Positions 43,448-53,266 of a stretch of 64,000 nucleotides of DNA are shown here, piece by piece. This DNA comes from Limosilactobacillus reuteri (GTDB lineage: Bacteria; Bacillota; Bacilli; Lactobacillales; Lactobacillaceae): contig NZ_CP059275.1 of the NCBI RefSeq assembly GCF_013694365.1, forward strand, positions 62,001-126,000, in the 5' to 3' direction. The translations under genes and the position numbers were made by a program. Position 1 is the first letter of the stretch, and each line of letters starts with the position of its first letter. A model generated the notes under the pieces. That model was not told the origin of the DNA. It saw only the letters and a program-made list of their open reading frames with translations, and ran no database searches.

Positions 43448-45109
43448 GTGAATAAAGCACAAGAAATAACAAGTCAATTATGGGAAATGGCAAACCGCTT
43501 ACGGAGCAATATGGATGCCAGCGAATATCGAAATTATATTTTAGGTTTTATGTTTTATCGGTATCTTTCAGAACATCAAGAAAAAAGTATGGTTGAAAAC
43601 AAATTGATCGATATTGCAGAGGGTCAGAGTGTAAATGACGCATATAAAGAACAAGCAAGCGGTGAAGACCTAAATGATTATTTAGAAGAAATCGCTTCTT
43701 CGCTTGGTTATGCGATTGCCCCTGAATATACATGGGCAACAATTGTCGATAAAGTCAATAATAATACAATTGCTCCCTCAGACTATCAGGATATGTTAGA
43801 TAGTTTTAACCATAATCTAAGCCTTAATCGGAATGCTAAAGTAGATTTTCATGGGATATTTGATGATATGAACCTAGGTAATTCTCGTCTAGGTAATTCA
43901 ACATCAGCGCGGGCAAAGGCATTGACTGATATTGTTAATTTAGTAGACCAAGTTGAATATAGAGATGAAAATGGTAAAGATATTTTAGGAGATATTTATA
44001 CATATCTAATTAAAGAATTTGCCGGAAATTCAGGAAAAAAAGCTGGAGAATTCTATACCCCACACCAGGTTTCTGAAGTATTAGCTAAATTAGCTACATC
44101 AGGTTTAGATCCTGAATTGGAATCCCCAGAAGTGTATGACTTTACTTGTGGAAGTGGATCACTACTATTAACAGTAAAAGATCAGCTCAAGAATAAAGTT
44201 GCACAGAAGAAGTTAAAGTATGCCGGACAAGAATTAAACACGACAACTTATAATTTGGCGCGGATGAATTTAATGATGCATGATGTTCGTTATCAAAACA
44301 TGACGCTAAAAAATGCAGACACGCTTGAAATGGATTGGCCTGATGGTGTAGACGAACATGGGATAGATCATCCGCATAGTTTTGACATGGTTGTGGCTAA
44401 TCCACCTTATTCTGCACGGTGGGATAACAATGATAGTAAGTTAAAAGATCCTCGTTTTAAAGGGTATGGAGCATTGGCACCGAAGACAAAAGCCGACTAT
44501 GCCTTTCTTTTGCATGGCCTATATCACTTAAAACAAGATGGAACGATGGCAATTGTTTTGCCACACGGGGTTCTATTCCGTGGTGCTAAGGAAGCTCAGA
44601 TTCGTAAAGCTTTATTAGAGAAAAATCAGATTGATGCAATTATTGGGTTGCCAGCAAATTTATTCTATTCAACTGGAATTCCGACAGTTGTACTTGTCTT
44701 AAAGAAGAATAAAGAAAATAAAGATGTATTGTTTATTGACGCAAGCAAAAACTTTGAAAAGGGTAAGAACCAAAACGTCTTACGAAAAGAAGATATTGAT
44801 AAGATAATTGATACATATAAGGAAAGAAAAGACGTTGACAAGTATGCTCATGTGGCAACAATCGATGAAATTAAAGAAAACGACTATAACCTTAATATTC
44901 CGCGATATGTTGATACATTTGAACCTGAACCACCAGTTGATCTTGGGAAGTTAACAAAAGAAATGGAAGAGACTCAAAAAGAGATCGAACAGACCCAAAG
45001 TGAGCTTTTGGGGATGATGAAAGAGCTAACTTCGAAAGACGAGAAGACCCAAAACGACTTAAACGAATTTATCAAAATGTTAGAAAACGAGGTAAGGCGT
45101 AATGGATAA
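43448..45109 (+). CDS. hsdM: Type I restriction-modification methyltransferase
   Basis: The 553-residue adenine methyltransferase has the cofactor motif DFTCGSGSL from residue 231 and the catalytic NPPY from residue 318. The N-terminal helical HsdM domain is complete, and the tail has a long coiled coil (LTKEMEETQKEIEQTQSELL) that contacts HsdS. It starts with GTG. Its last 8 bases equal the start of the hsdS at 42215, and a purine-rich GAGGTAAGG precedes them as the ribosome site. Confidence 0.96.
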   Translation: MNKAQEITSQLWEMANRLRSNMDASEYRNYILGFMFYRYLSEHQEKSMVENKLIDIAEGQSVNDAYKEQASGEDLNDYLEEIASSLGYAIAPEYTWATIVDKVNNNTIAPSDYQDMLDSFNHNLSLNRNAKVDFHGIFDDMNLGNSRLGNSTSARAKALTDIVNLVDQVEYRDENGKDILGDIYTYLIKEFAGNSGKKAGEFYTPHQVSEVLAKLATSGLDPELESPEVYDFTCGSGSLLLTVKDQLKNKVAQKKLKYAGQELNTTTYNLARMNLMMHDVRYQNMTLKNADTLEMDWPDGVDEHGIDHPHSFDMVVANPPYSARWDNNDSKLKDPRFKGYGALAPKTKADYAFLLHGLYHLKQDGTMAIVLPHGVLFRGAKEAQIRKALLEKNQIDAIIGLPANLFYSTGIPTVVLVLKKNKENKDVLFIDASKNFEKGKNQNVLRKEDIDKIIDTYKERKDVDKYAHVATIDEIKENDYNLNIPRYVDTFEPEPPVDLGKLTKEMEETQKEIEQTQSELLGMMKELTSKDEKTQNDLNEFIKMLENEVRRNG

Positions 45110-48100
45110 ATGACTATTTGGAAGAGCGAACTAGCATTTGAAAATGAATTAATTAACCATCTTAGTAATTTAGGTGGAACTAAGCAATGGGAATACTTAC
45201 CACAGATTAAAACAACAGATCAATTGTGGGACAATTTTAAGCGTATTCTTGAGCAACATAATCAAGACCGCCTAGAGAAACCGTTATCGCCAACTGAATT
45301 TAATCAAGTGAAGGCGATAGTCAATAAATTAAATACTCCCTATGAAGCCGGGCAGTTTCTATACGGGACTAATGGAATATCGCAAATTGAAATTGATCGT
45401 GATGATGGTAAACATGTATATTTAACAGTTTTTGACCAGGATCAAATAGGCGCTGGGAATACTGTTTATCAAATTGTTAATCAGATTGAGCGTCCAGCAG
45501 TAATTCCAGGACGGAAGAATCGTTGTTTTGATGTAACAATGTTAATAAATGGGTTGCCGATTATCCAAATTGAGGAAAAAGCTGATGGTCGGGATGCTAA
45601 AGAAGCGTTAAACCAAATGCATCAATATATCGAAGAAGACCAATATTCTGATATTTTTGGCACTCTTCAAATTTTAGTTGCCTTAACACCACATGATGCA
45701 CGTTACATGGCTAATACGACAGCTGACAAGTTTAATACAGATTTTGCTTTTCAATGGCAACGAGCAAAGGATAATAAACCAGTGCTAGATGCAATGCAAT
45801 TTGCGGATCTAATGTTATCGATTCCGATGGCCCATCAAATGGCAACAAATTATATGATTTTGGATGGAACACCCCGTCATCAAATGATAAAGATTATGCG
45901 TCCATATCAAGTTTATGCAACAAAACGGGTCATTAACAAAATTCGTGAGCATACGTTTGGGATTGATGATCAACGAATCGGATATGTTTGGCATACAACT
46001 GGATCTGGTAAAACCATCAGTTCATTTAAGGCTGCCTGGCTTGCATCACGATTACCTAATGTTGATAAAGTTGTATTTATGGTTGATCGAGTGGCCTTAA
46101 CTAACCAAACAGTTGATGAATATATGGCGTACGATCCTGAAAATACTGAAGGAAGTAATGGGGGAGTAGTTACTGATACTGCTAATCGATGGGCATTAGC
46201 TAATAAATTGAAGCGTAAAGGAAACGGAATTATTGTAACTTCTACTCAAAAGATGGATGCAATGGTTCGAAGCAAAGACTTCAAGCCTGTGGATAAGAAT
46301 CTTGTCTTTATTGTTGATGAGGCTCACCGATCAACTTCTGGAGAAATGCTGCAAAGAATTCGGAAAGCTTTTCCTAAATCGGCCTGGGTTGGTTATACTG
46401 GGACTCCTGTATTTCCAGAAGAAAATGGTAAATCTAAAGCCCCGACAACTCGTGATATCTTTGGAGATGTTATTCATACTTATACAATTCAAGATGCCAT
46501 TAAAGATGGTAATGTTCTCGGATTCAAGGTTGATTTTGAGACAACATTAACTGAAAAAGTACTGCGAGAACAGTATCTGCCAGAGTATTTTAAGGCTCGC
46601 TATCCTAAGATGACAGATGAGGAGATTCAAGAACGAATCGTCAACATGAATGAAAACGACATGGACGATAAGGTTGAGCCAAGTGTCTATGATGAAAATC
46701 ATAAACATGTTGAGTTGGTCGTTGAGGATATCTTGAAAAATTGGAGTAAACGCTCTGTTAATGGTAAGTACAATGCAATTCTTACTACTCATGTTGGTGG
46801 CGGGAAAGCATCAACTCCAATGGCGATGGAGTATTATAACGAATTTAAGAAGCAAAATGCTAAAAGGGAACATCCATTACGAATTGGAATTACCTTTAGT
46901 CAAGATACGTCCAATGGTGATAATCAGCTAGAGACGAATGATTCTTTGCGTAACGCAATGCAAGACTACAATGAAATGTTTGGTACTAGCTTTAATGATA
47001 AGCAGGTTAAAGAATATACAGAACAAGTAGTTTCGCGATTGAATCGGACAATTGATGATGGCAAATACTTTGATCTTGTTATCGTTGTTGACCAATTATT
47101 AACGGGCTTTAATGCACCACAATTAAATACTCTTTATGTAGATCGGACATTAAAGGGTGCAGCTTTAATTCAGGCATATTCGCGAACAAACCGGGTTCAG
47201 GATATGCAAACTAAGCCATTCGGCCGAATTGTAAATTACCGGTGGCCTAAACACACGGAAAAATTAATGAAAAGTGCATTGGCAAAATATGCAAACCGCA
47301 ACTCCGTTAACATTCAAGAAGAACTTTTTAACGATGAAGGTAAAAACGATGGTGTTATTGCCCCTTCTTATGGTGAAGTTAAGAAAGAGTTGCATAAGGT
47401 AGTAAACAGGTTAGCTGGTTTTTCAGAAGATTTTACTGATATTCCAGCAAGCGAAAATGCACAAGAACAAATGTACAAAGACTTACGGCAATACAACCAT
47501 TTGATGGCAATTGCCAAACAAGATGATGAATATGACGATACACGCCCTGAAGAATTATTAACTTCATTGGGGATGAGCTTGGATGATGAAGAAATCTTAA
47601 CAACCACTTTAGCAAATCGGCTAAAAACAAAAATTGCTAAAAGACATCATATTGATTTCTCGCAAGTTGACCTCCAAATGGAACACGTTAAAGAAGTGAA
47701 GGTTAATTGGGATTATCTTGAAGGTTTAATTGTCGAGGTAATGAATAAGTATCATGATAACGACATTGAGGGCGCTAAAAAATCCGCTGAAGAAGTAAAG
47801 ATTATTTCCGATAAATTAGAAGATCGGGGATATGCGGCCAAGATTCTAAGATTTATTAAGGAGCTCTTCAAAGGAAAGGTTAAATTTGAATATCCTGTGC
47901 AACAAAAGCACGTTAAAAAGTTAATTGCCCAAAATAATGAAGGTCAACAACGTTCTGCCATTTTTGAGTATAAGAAAAAGTGGGGACTATCTGATATTGA
48001 AGATTCACATTTAGTAAATGAAATCTTAGATAAGCATGTCATTGGTGCCGATGACCTAAACGGAAATGGAGAGCTCGACAACATCGTCATGGAAGGTCAA

Positions 48101-48220
48101 GCGGTATACAAGACAGATGCTGAAACTGAAGAGGTTAAGGGACTTTCAAGGATAAAATATCGAACGAAATTACGTCATTCTATCAATGAGTTTGCAGATG
48201 AATTAAAGAAAAAGTTTTAG
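45110..48220 (+). CDS. hsdR: Type I restriction endonuclease subunit
   Basis: The 1036-residue motor and nuclease subunit has the endonuclease site Asp141...Glu155-x-Lys157 (FDVTML, IQIEEKADG) in its N-terminal domain, Walker A TGSGKT from residue 297 and the DEAH box VDEAHRST from residue 402. Later helicase motifs include VVVDQLLTGFNAPQLNTLYVDR and QAYSRTNR. All key residues are present, so the system appears active. Natively it would be the first gene of the locus. Confidence 0.96.
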   Translation: MTIWKSELAFENELINHLSNLGGTKQWEYLPQIKTTDQLWDNFKRILEQHNQDRLEKPLSPTEFNQVKAIVNKLNTPYEAGQFLYGTNGISQIEIDRDDGKHVYLTVFDQDQIGAGNTVYQIVNQIERPAVIPGRKNRCFDVTMLINGLPIIQIEEKADGRDAKEALNQMHQYIEEDQYSDIFGTLQILVALTPHDARYMANTTADKFNTDFAFQWQRAKDNKPVLDAMQFADLMLSIPMAHQMATNYMILDGTPRHQMIKIMRPYQVYATKRVINKIREHTFGIDDQRIGYVWHTTGSGKTISSFKAAWLASRLPNVDKVVFMVDRVALTNQTVDEYMAYDPENTEGSNGGVVTDTANRWALANKLKRKGNGIIVTSTQKMDAMVRSKDFKPVDKNLVFIVDEAHRSTSGEMLQRIRKAFPKSAWVGYTGTPVFPEENGKSKAPTTRDIFGDVIHTYTIQDAIKDGNVLGFKVDFETTLTEKVLREQYLPEYFKARYPKMTDEEIQERIVNMNENDMDDKVEPSVYDENHKHVELVVEDILKNWSKRSVNGKYNAILTTHVGGGKASTPMAMEYYNEFKKQNAKREHPLRIGITFSQDTSNGDNQLETNDSLRNAMQDYNEMFGTSFNDKQVKEYTEQVVSRLNRTIDDGKYFDLVIVVDQLLTGFNAPQLNTLYVDRTLKGAALIQAYSRTNRVQDMQTKPFGRIVNYRWPKHTEKLMKSALAKYANRNSVNIQEELFNDEGKNDGVIAPSYGEVKKELHKVVNRLAGFSEDFTDIPASENAQEQMYKDLRQYNHLMAIAKQDDEYDDTRPEELLTSLGMSLDDEEILTTTLANRLKTKIAKRHHIDFSQVDLQMEHVKEVKVNWDYLEGLIVEVMNKYHDNDIEGAKKSAEEVKIISDKLEDRGYAAKILRFIKELFKGKVKFEYPVQQKHVKKLIAQNNEGQQRSAIFEYKKKWGLSDIEDSHLVNEILDKHVIGADDLNGNGELDNIVMEGQAVYKTDAETEEVKGLSRIKYRTKLRHSINEFADELKKKF

Positions 48221-48916
48221 ATGGTCATTAATGGTTATCATAAAGAAGAAATAGACAAGACAACCAAAGAATTAGCTGACAAAGGATATAAGGTTGTGGC
48301 AGCTCCTGGTGACGTTTCAAAAAAGGAAACTCATGAAATGCTTGTAAAAGCTGCTGTGGATAATTTTGGACGCCTTGACACTTACATTAACAATGCCGGA
48401 ATTGCACAAATCGGTAATCTCCTAGACGAATCAGCCGAAGAATTTCATAAAATTTACGCTACTAATGTTGATAGTGTTCTGTTTGGGATTCAAGCTGCTG
48501 CTGAACAATTTAGGAAGCAAGATGATGGAGATAAAATCCGTAAAATCATCAATGCTTCAAGTATCGCTGGACACATTGGTTATGAACAATTAGGAGCATA
48601 CTCTTCAACTAAATTTGCTATTCGTGGATTAACACAAGTAGCTGCTAAGGAATTAGCTAAATTTAATATTACGGTTAATGCCTATTGCCCAGGTATTGTG
48701 GGTACCGATATGTGGGACTTTATCGACGAAAAGATGGTTGAAGAAAATAGTGGTGAAAAAGGTCAATACTTAAAGGCCGCTATTGACGGAATTGCTCTTG
48801 GTCGTGTTGAACATCCGTCAGACGTCGCTAACTTTGTCTCCTACCTCGCTTCAGACAAATCTGACTACATGACTGGACAAGCTGTCCAAATTGACGGTGG
48901 AGTTCAATTTATCTAA
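48221..48916 (+). pseudogene. Acetoin/diacetyl reductase (SDR), N-terminally truncated
   Basis: The 231 residues match short-chain dehydrogenases of the acetoin reductase group, usually 255-260 long. The catalytic set is intact (NASSIAG with Ser, AYSSTK with Tyr and Lys, INNAGIAQ), and the end DGGVQFI is natural. The first 25-28 residues with the TGxxxGIG nucleotide loop are missing, and the ATG here is an internal Met. It cannot bind NAD in the normal way. A start lost by mutation or frameshift is likely. Confidence 0.82.
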
Positions 48917-49228
48917 ATGTTTGAAGCTTACAAATACTACTGGGAAAACGCCTTTAAGTACCGGGCTACTTCAACGCGGGCGGATTTTTGGTGGCCAGTA
49001 TTAGTTAATTTCATCATTTTTGTTATTTTATATTTCTTACTAGCAATCGCTGATTTTGCTTCTGTCACTTCGATTATGAATGGCTATAATCGTGGCGTTG
49101 GATTCTTAATTTTCTTACTCTTCATTATTGCAGTATTCGCTATTGCTATTATTATTCCCGGAATTGCTATCTGTGTCCGGCGGGTTCGTGATACCGGTTT
49201 GACTGGCTGGACTGTACTGGTTTTCTGA
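48917..49228 (+). pseudogene. DUF805 membrane protein, N-terminal part
   Basis: The 103 residues show the DUF805 pattern: an aromatic start (YKYYWENAFKYRATSTRADFWWPVLVN), three helices, and the loop CVRRVRDTGLTGW. The protein stops right after WTVLVF, before the final helix of the family. The next segment supplies a matching final helix. Confidence 0.8.
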
Positions 49229-49369
49229 ATGGAAACTATTTCCTCAGTCATTGATATAATCTTCTTAGTGATTCTCTGCTTGCCAACAGGCTATGTCAGC
49301 AAGCATGGGTGGTGGAGTGCCAATTACGGTAATGATATTACTGTTCCATCATTACGAAACAATGATTAA
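49229..49369 (+). pseudogene. DUF805 membrane protein, C-terminal part
   Basis: The 46-residue segment provides the helix SVIDIIFLVILCLPTGYV and a tail that follow the RRVRDTGLTGW loop in DUF805 proteins. Read together with 48917-49228 it completes the family's layout. Whether a nonsense change or a frameshift divides them cannot be told, because the native joint is not kept. Confidence 0.7.
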
Positions 49370-49645
49370 ATGTCATTGATGCAAAATACCTCAGAAATTA
49401 ACAAGACTGATAAGCAGGTGTACTTAATCACTTTATTGCGGAAGAGTACAAATATGCCACAATACATTGACCACATGATTTATGAAACTGCAGAAGGCGG
49501 TCAAAAATTTATGGCACGCTTAGTCGAAGCTTTTTCACGGGCAGGTTACCGGGAAAAGAAGCTTAGCGACGATAAGTACAACCTCGATAACGGACTTGAT
49601 AAGATCACTTTACGGGGATCATACCAACCTATTTACAAGGGATAA
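49370..49645 (+). CDS. Hypothetical 91-residue protein
   Basis: The soluble, mixed-charge product has no membrane segment and no motif that I recognise (for example NMPQYIDHMIYETAEGGQKFMARLVEAF). Length and composition are ordinary for a real small protein. The next gene encodes another small acidic protein. Confidence 0.6.
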   Translation: MSLMQNTSEINKTDKQVYLITLLRKSTNMPQYIDHMIYETAEGGQKFMARLVEAFSRAGYREKKLSDDKYNLDNGLDKITLRGSYQPIYKG

Positions 49646-49855
49646 ATGGAAATTAATGCAGATGCTCTTAAGAACTTCCAAGATTCGAAGTTCAATTTTG
49701 TAGATGCAGATGGTAATGATGTAGACTTTGATAACTTGGACGAAAGTGTAAAGTACACTCTTCGTGACGGTGAAACAGTTGTTGAAGATGATATGCATGC
49801 CAAGGACGTTGTTGATACCATTAATAATGAATATGGTAAGACAATGAACGTTTAA
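49646..49855 (+). CDS. Hypothetical 69-residue acidic protein
   Basis: The product is strongly acidic (DADGNDVDFDNLDESVKYTLRDGETVVEDD) with few hydrophobic residues at the start and a possible small beta fold. No known family is seen. Such acidic proteins are sometimes inhibitors or antitoxins, but nothing in the sequence shows that. Confidence 0.55.
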   Translation: MEINADALKNFQDSKFNFVDADGNDVDFDNLDESVKYTLRDGETVVEDDMHAKDVVDTINNEYGKTMNV

Positions 49856-50389
49856 ATGAAAATCCGGAAAGCAACAATGGCAGATTTAGATGTAGTAGTA
49901 GATATTTTACGTGATGGACGTAACCAGTTAGCTGAGCGGGGCGTTGACCAATGGCAGGGGGATTATCCGAACGTTACCCATGTAAAAGAAGATATTGAGA
50001 ATGGTTATGCTTATCTCGTTAAGGCAGATGATGGACAAACAGTTGGCACGTTAGCAATTGTTGAAGCACCGGATCATTTTTATGACAAACTCAACGGGGA
50101 ATGGCTAATTAATACTGAAAATTATGTTGTAATCCACCGCGTAGCTATTCATTCACGGCACGCAGGAAAAGGATATGCATCCAAATTATTTTTGAGTTTG
50201 ATTGAGTATTTGGAGACCGAGCGTCCAGAAATCAAATCAATTCGTTTAAGCACAAATGAAAATAATATGGCAATGCAACGGATCGCAACTAAGAGCGGCT
50301 TTAAAAAAGTGGGGACCCTCCATGGCGCCTTTCGTCCAAGTGAGTTGTCTTATGTTTATGAACTGTTAACAAAAGTGCGTGTAGCATAA
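49856..50389 (+). CDS. GNAT-family N-acetyltransferase
   Basis: The 177-residue protein has the GNAT acetyl-CoA site in VHRVAIHSRHAGKGYASKLF near residue 97 and the late strand SIRLSTNENNMAMQRI. The substrate is not deducible. It directly precedes the gluconate kinase but shows no sign of belonging to that pathway. Confidence 0.88.
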   Translation: MKIRKATMADLDVVVDILRDGRNQLAERGVDQWQGDYPNVTHVKEDIENGYAYLVKADDGQTVGTLAIVEAPDHFYDKLNGEWLINTENYVVIHRVAIHSRHAGKGYASKLFLSLIEYLETERPEIKSIRLSTNENNMAMQRIATKSGFKKVGTLHGAFRPSELSYVYELLTKVRVA

Positions 50390-51922
50390 ATGAATTATTT
50401 TATCGGTGTTGATGTTGGAACTACTTCTACAAAGGCAGTTCTATATGACCAAAATGCAACTGTGTTAGATCAATTTAGCCAAGGTTATTCCCTTTACCGC
50501 GATGCTAGTGGAATGGCTGAACAAAACCCAACTGCAATTGTCGAAGCAGTCGAAAAAGTTATTCATGATGCAGCACAAAAAGCAGATTTAACAAACGGAA
50601 AATTGTTAGCGGTATCATTTTCTAGTGCTAACCAAAGTGTGATTATGCTCGACAAGAATTTCAATCCCCTTTCACGGGTCATCACTTGGGCTGATACCCG
50701 TGCACGTGATGTCGCCAACGAATTAAAGAATAGTCCTGCTGGTCAGCAAATCTATGCTAAAACAGGTACACCTATTCATCCAATGTCCCCATTGACCAAG
50801 ATTATGTGGCTCAATAAGACACAAGCAGATAAGGTTGCTCAAACTGCATATTTTGGCGATATCAAATCCTACCTCTTCCACCAGTTTTTCAATACATTTA
50901 AGGTTGATGTTTCCATCGCTTCATGTACCGGAATGATGAATGTCAATACGTGTGACTGGGACGATCAAGCATTGGAACTCGCTAACGTCGACTGTTCCCA
51001 ATTACCAGAAATCGTGAACGGAACAACCCAAGCGATTGGCCTAACAGCAGCGGCGCAAGCAAAAATGGGTATCCCCGCTGACACGCCATTTGTCTATGGT
51101 GCCTTTGACGGTGCTTTATCTAATTTAGGTGTGGGTGCAATTAAGCAAAATACTGTTGCCATTACGATTGGAACTTCGGCTGGTGTTCGGGTAGTAACTG
51201 ACCATCCAGTGATCGATCCTCAGCAACGACTCTTCTGTTACGCCGTGGATAAAGGTTTATGGGTCATCGGCGGTCCGCTTAATAATGGTGGCGATGTCTA
51301 TCAGTGGGCCGTTGAACACTTAGTTGACGCTAGTGCAGTTAAAAATGAAAATATTGATCCCTACACTCTTGCTAACCGAGTTATTGAAGGTGTTCCCGCC
51401 GGAGCTCACGGTTTGCTCTTCCACCCATTCCTTGGCGGTGAACGGGCACCATTATGGGACGCTAATGCGCGCGGTAGTTTCTTTGGACTTTCCCACATTC
51501 ATACTCGTGCCGATATGCTGCGCTCAGTAATGGAAGGAATTTGTATGAATATTGCAACTGTTTTCCAAGCGGTTCGTGATCTTGTTGGTAATCCTGCAAG
51601 CGTAACTGCAACTGGCGGTTTTGCGCGAGCTGAAGTTTGGCGGCAAATGTTAGCAGACGTCTTGAACTGTCCGGTCAATATCCCGAACTCATTTGAATCT
51701 GGTTGTCTCGGTGCAATCACCATGGCAATGAAGAGTTTAGGAATGATTGAAAACTATGAAATCATTAAAACATTAGTTGGTGATATCAGTTCTTATCAAC
51801 CAAATCAAGATGCGGTTAATGTTTATCAAAATTACTTACCACTTTTTAAGCAGGTCGAAGGATTATTAACACCAGCCTATTCGACCATCGCTAAATTACA
51901 ACAACAATCTACTACTCATTAG
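50390..51922 (+). CDS. gntK: Gluconate kinase, FGGY family (copy 1)
   Basis: The 510-residue kinase phosphorylates gluconate to 6-phosphogluconate. The opening IGVDVGTTSTKAVLYD is the ATP-binding phosphate loop; the later AITIGTSAGVRVV, the GERAPLWDANARG motif and TATGGFARAEVWRQMLAD are of the FGGY type. The gene next to it encodes a gluconate permease. A near paralogue is at 54272. Confidence 0.9.
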   Translation: MNYFIGVDVGTTSTKAVLYDQNATVLDQFSQGYSLYRDASGMAEQNPTAIVEAVEKVIHDAAQKADLTNGKLLAVSFSSANQSVIMLDKNFNPLSRVITWADTRARDVANELKNSPAGQQIYAKTGTPIHPMSPLTKIMWLNKTQADKVAQTAYFGDIKSYLFHQFFNTFKVDVSIASCTGMMNVNTCDWDDQALELANVDCSQLPEIVNGTTQAIGLTAAAQAKMGIPADTPFVYGAFDGALSNLGVGAIKQNTVAITIGTSAGVRVVTDHPVIDPQQRLFCYAVDKGLWVIGGPLNNGGDVYQWAVEHLVDASAVKNENIDPYTLANRVIEGVPAGAHGLLFHPFLGGERAPLWDANARGSFFGLSHIHTRADMLRSVMEGICMNIATVFQAVRDLVGNPASVTATGGFARAEVWRQMLADVLNCPVNIPNSFESGCLGAITMAMKSLGMIENYEIIKTLVGDISSYQPNQDAVNVYQNYLPLFKQVEGLLTPAYSTIAKLQQQSTTH

Positions 51923-53266
51923 ATGCCTTTACTTATTGTTTTAATCGGGGTTATTATCTTAATTTTCATGATTGTTAAACTAAAGATGAACACTTTCGTT
52001 AGTTTAGTAATCACATCATTCATCGTTGGTTTGTTACTCGGCCTTCCACTTACAAAAATTCCGCAGACAATTGAAACCGGGATCGGGGGCCAATTAGGAC
52101 ACTTAGCTATTATCTTTGGTTTCGGGTCAATGCTTGGTAAATTAGTTTCTGATGCCGGTGGTGGATATCGAATTGCAACAACATTGATTAATAAGTTTGG
52201 TCGGCGTTGGATCCAAGTTGCTGTTATCCTTGCCTCCTTTATCATTGGGTTAGCATTATTCTTTGAAGTTGGGCTTGTCGTTGTTTTACCAATTATCTTT
52301 ATTATCGCCCACGAGCTTGATATGCCATTGATGTATCTTGGTATTCCAATGGCAGCAACCTTAAACGTTACCCACGCTTTCTTACCACCACATCCCGCTC
52401 CAACTGCTATCACGGACATTCTTGGTGCAAACCTTGGACACGTCTTGCTGCTTGGTATTTTAGCTGCAATCCCAACAATCATTATTGCTGGTCCAGTTTA
52501 TAACTGGGTATTACAAAAAGTTTATCCGCGTGTTTACCGTAAAAATATTGATATTTCAGTTCTTGGCGAATATAAAGAATTCAAGCTTGAAGAAACGCCT
52601 AAGTTCGGTATCTCCGTTCTAACTGCAATGATGCCAGTTATTTTAATTGCCGTTGCTACTATTTGTTCATTTATTTTCCCTAAGAACAATCCAGTTAATG
52701 AATTCATTCAATTTATTGGTGCACCTGACCTTGCAATGCTTCTTTCATTAATCTTCGCAATCTTTACAATGGGATTATGGCGAAACAAGAAAATGGAAGA
52801 AATTTCAACCGCCCTTGCCGACTCAATCAAGCAAATTTCTGTAATGCTTTTGATCATCGGTGGTGGTGGTGCCTTCAAGCAAGTTCTTGTTGATGGTGGA
52901 ATTTCAAAATATATTTCTGGTTTATTCGCTCAAACTAACATTTCACCAATTCTAGCTGCTTGGTTAATTACTGCTTTATTACGGATGTCACTTGGATCCT
53001 CAACAGTTGCTGCGATGACCGCTGCCGGCCTTGTGGTTCCAATGGCTCACCAATTTGGCGGTAACTCAATTATGGCAACATTGATGGTTCTTTCCATCGG
53101 TGCTGGTTCTGTCTTTTGTGGACACGTTAATGATGCCGGTTTCTGGATGATTAAGGAATATTTTGGTCTTTCATTAAAGGAAACTTTACTTTCGTGGACA
53201 ACTCTTACTTCCGTCTTAGCTCTTGCTGGATTGGGAGCCGTCTATGCCATTTCATTATTTGTCTAA
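51923..53266 (+). CDS. gntP: Gluconate:H+ symporter
   Basis: The 447-residue permease has the GntP family pattern with about 12 helices, including HLAIIFGFGSMLGKLVSDAGG near residue 52, NVTHAFLPPHPAPTAI near residue 147 and DAGFWMIKEYFGLS near residue 405. It brings gluconate in with protons. It is placed between the first kinase and the regulator, as expected of a gnt operon. Confidence 0.95.
   Translation: MPLLIVLIGVIILIFMIVKLKMNTFVSLVITSFIVGLLLGLPLTKIPQTIETGIGGQLGHLAIIFGFGSMLGKLVSDAGGGYRIATTLINKFGRRWIQVAVILASFIIGLALFFEVGLVVVLPIIFIIAHELDMPLMYLGIPMAATLNVTHAFLPPHPAPTAITDILGANLGHVLLLGILAAIPTIIIAGPVYNWVLQKVYPRVYRKNIDISVLGEYKEFKLEETPKFGISVLTAMMPVILIAVATICSFIFPKNNPVNEFIQFIGAPDLAMLLSLIFAIFTMGLWRNKKMEEISTALADSIKQISVMLLIIGGGGAFKQVLVDGGISKYISGLFAQTNISPILAAWLITALLRMSLGSSTVAAMTAAGLVVPMAHQFGGNSIMATLMVLSIGAGSVFCGHVNDAGFWMIKEYFGLSLKETLLSWTTLTSVLALAGLGAVYAISLFV

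Noticed and set aside
49646..49855. Anti-CRISPR or antitoxin from small size and acidity
   Set aside because: No partner toxin, no helix-turn-helix regulator beside it and no recognisable family; acidity alone is too weak.
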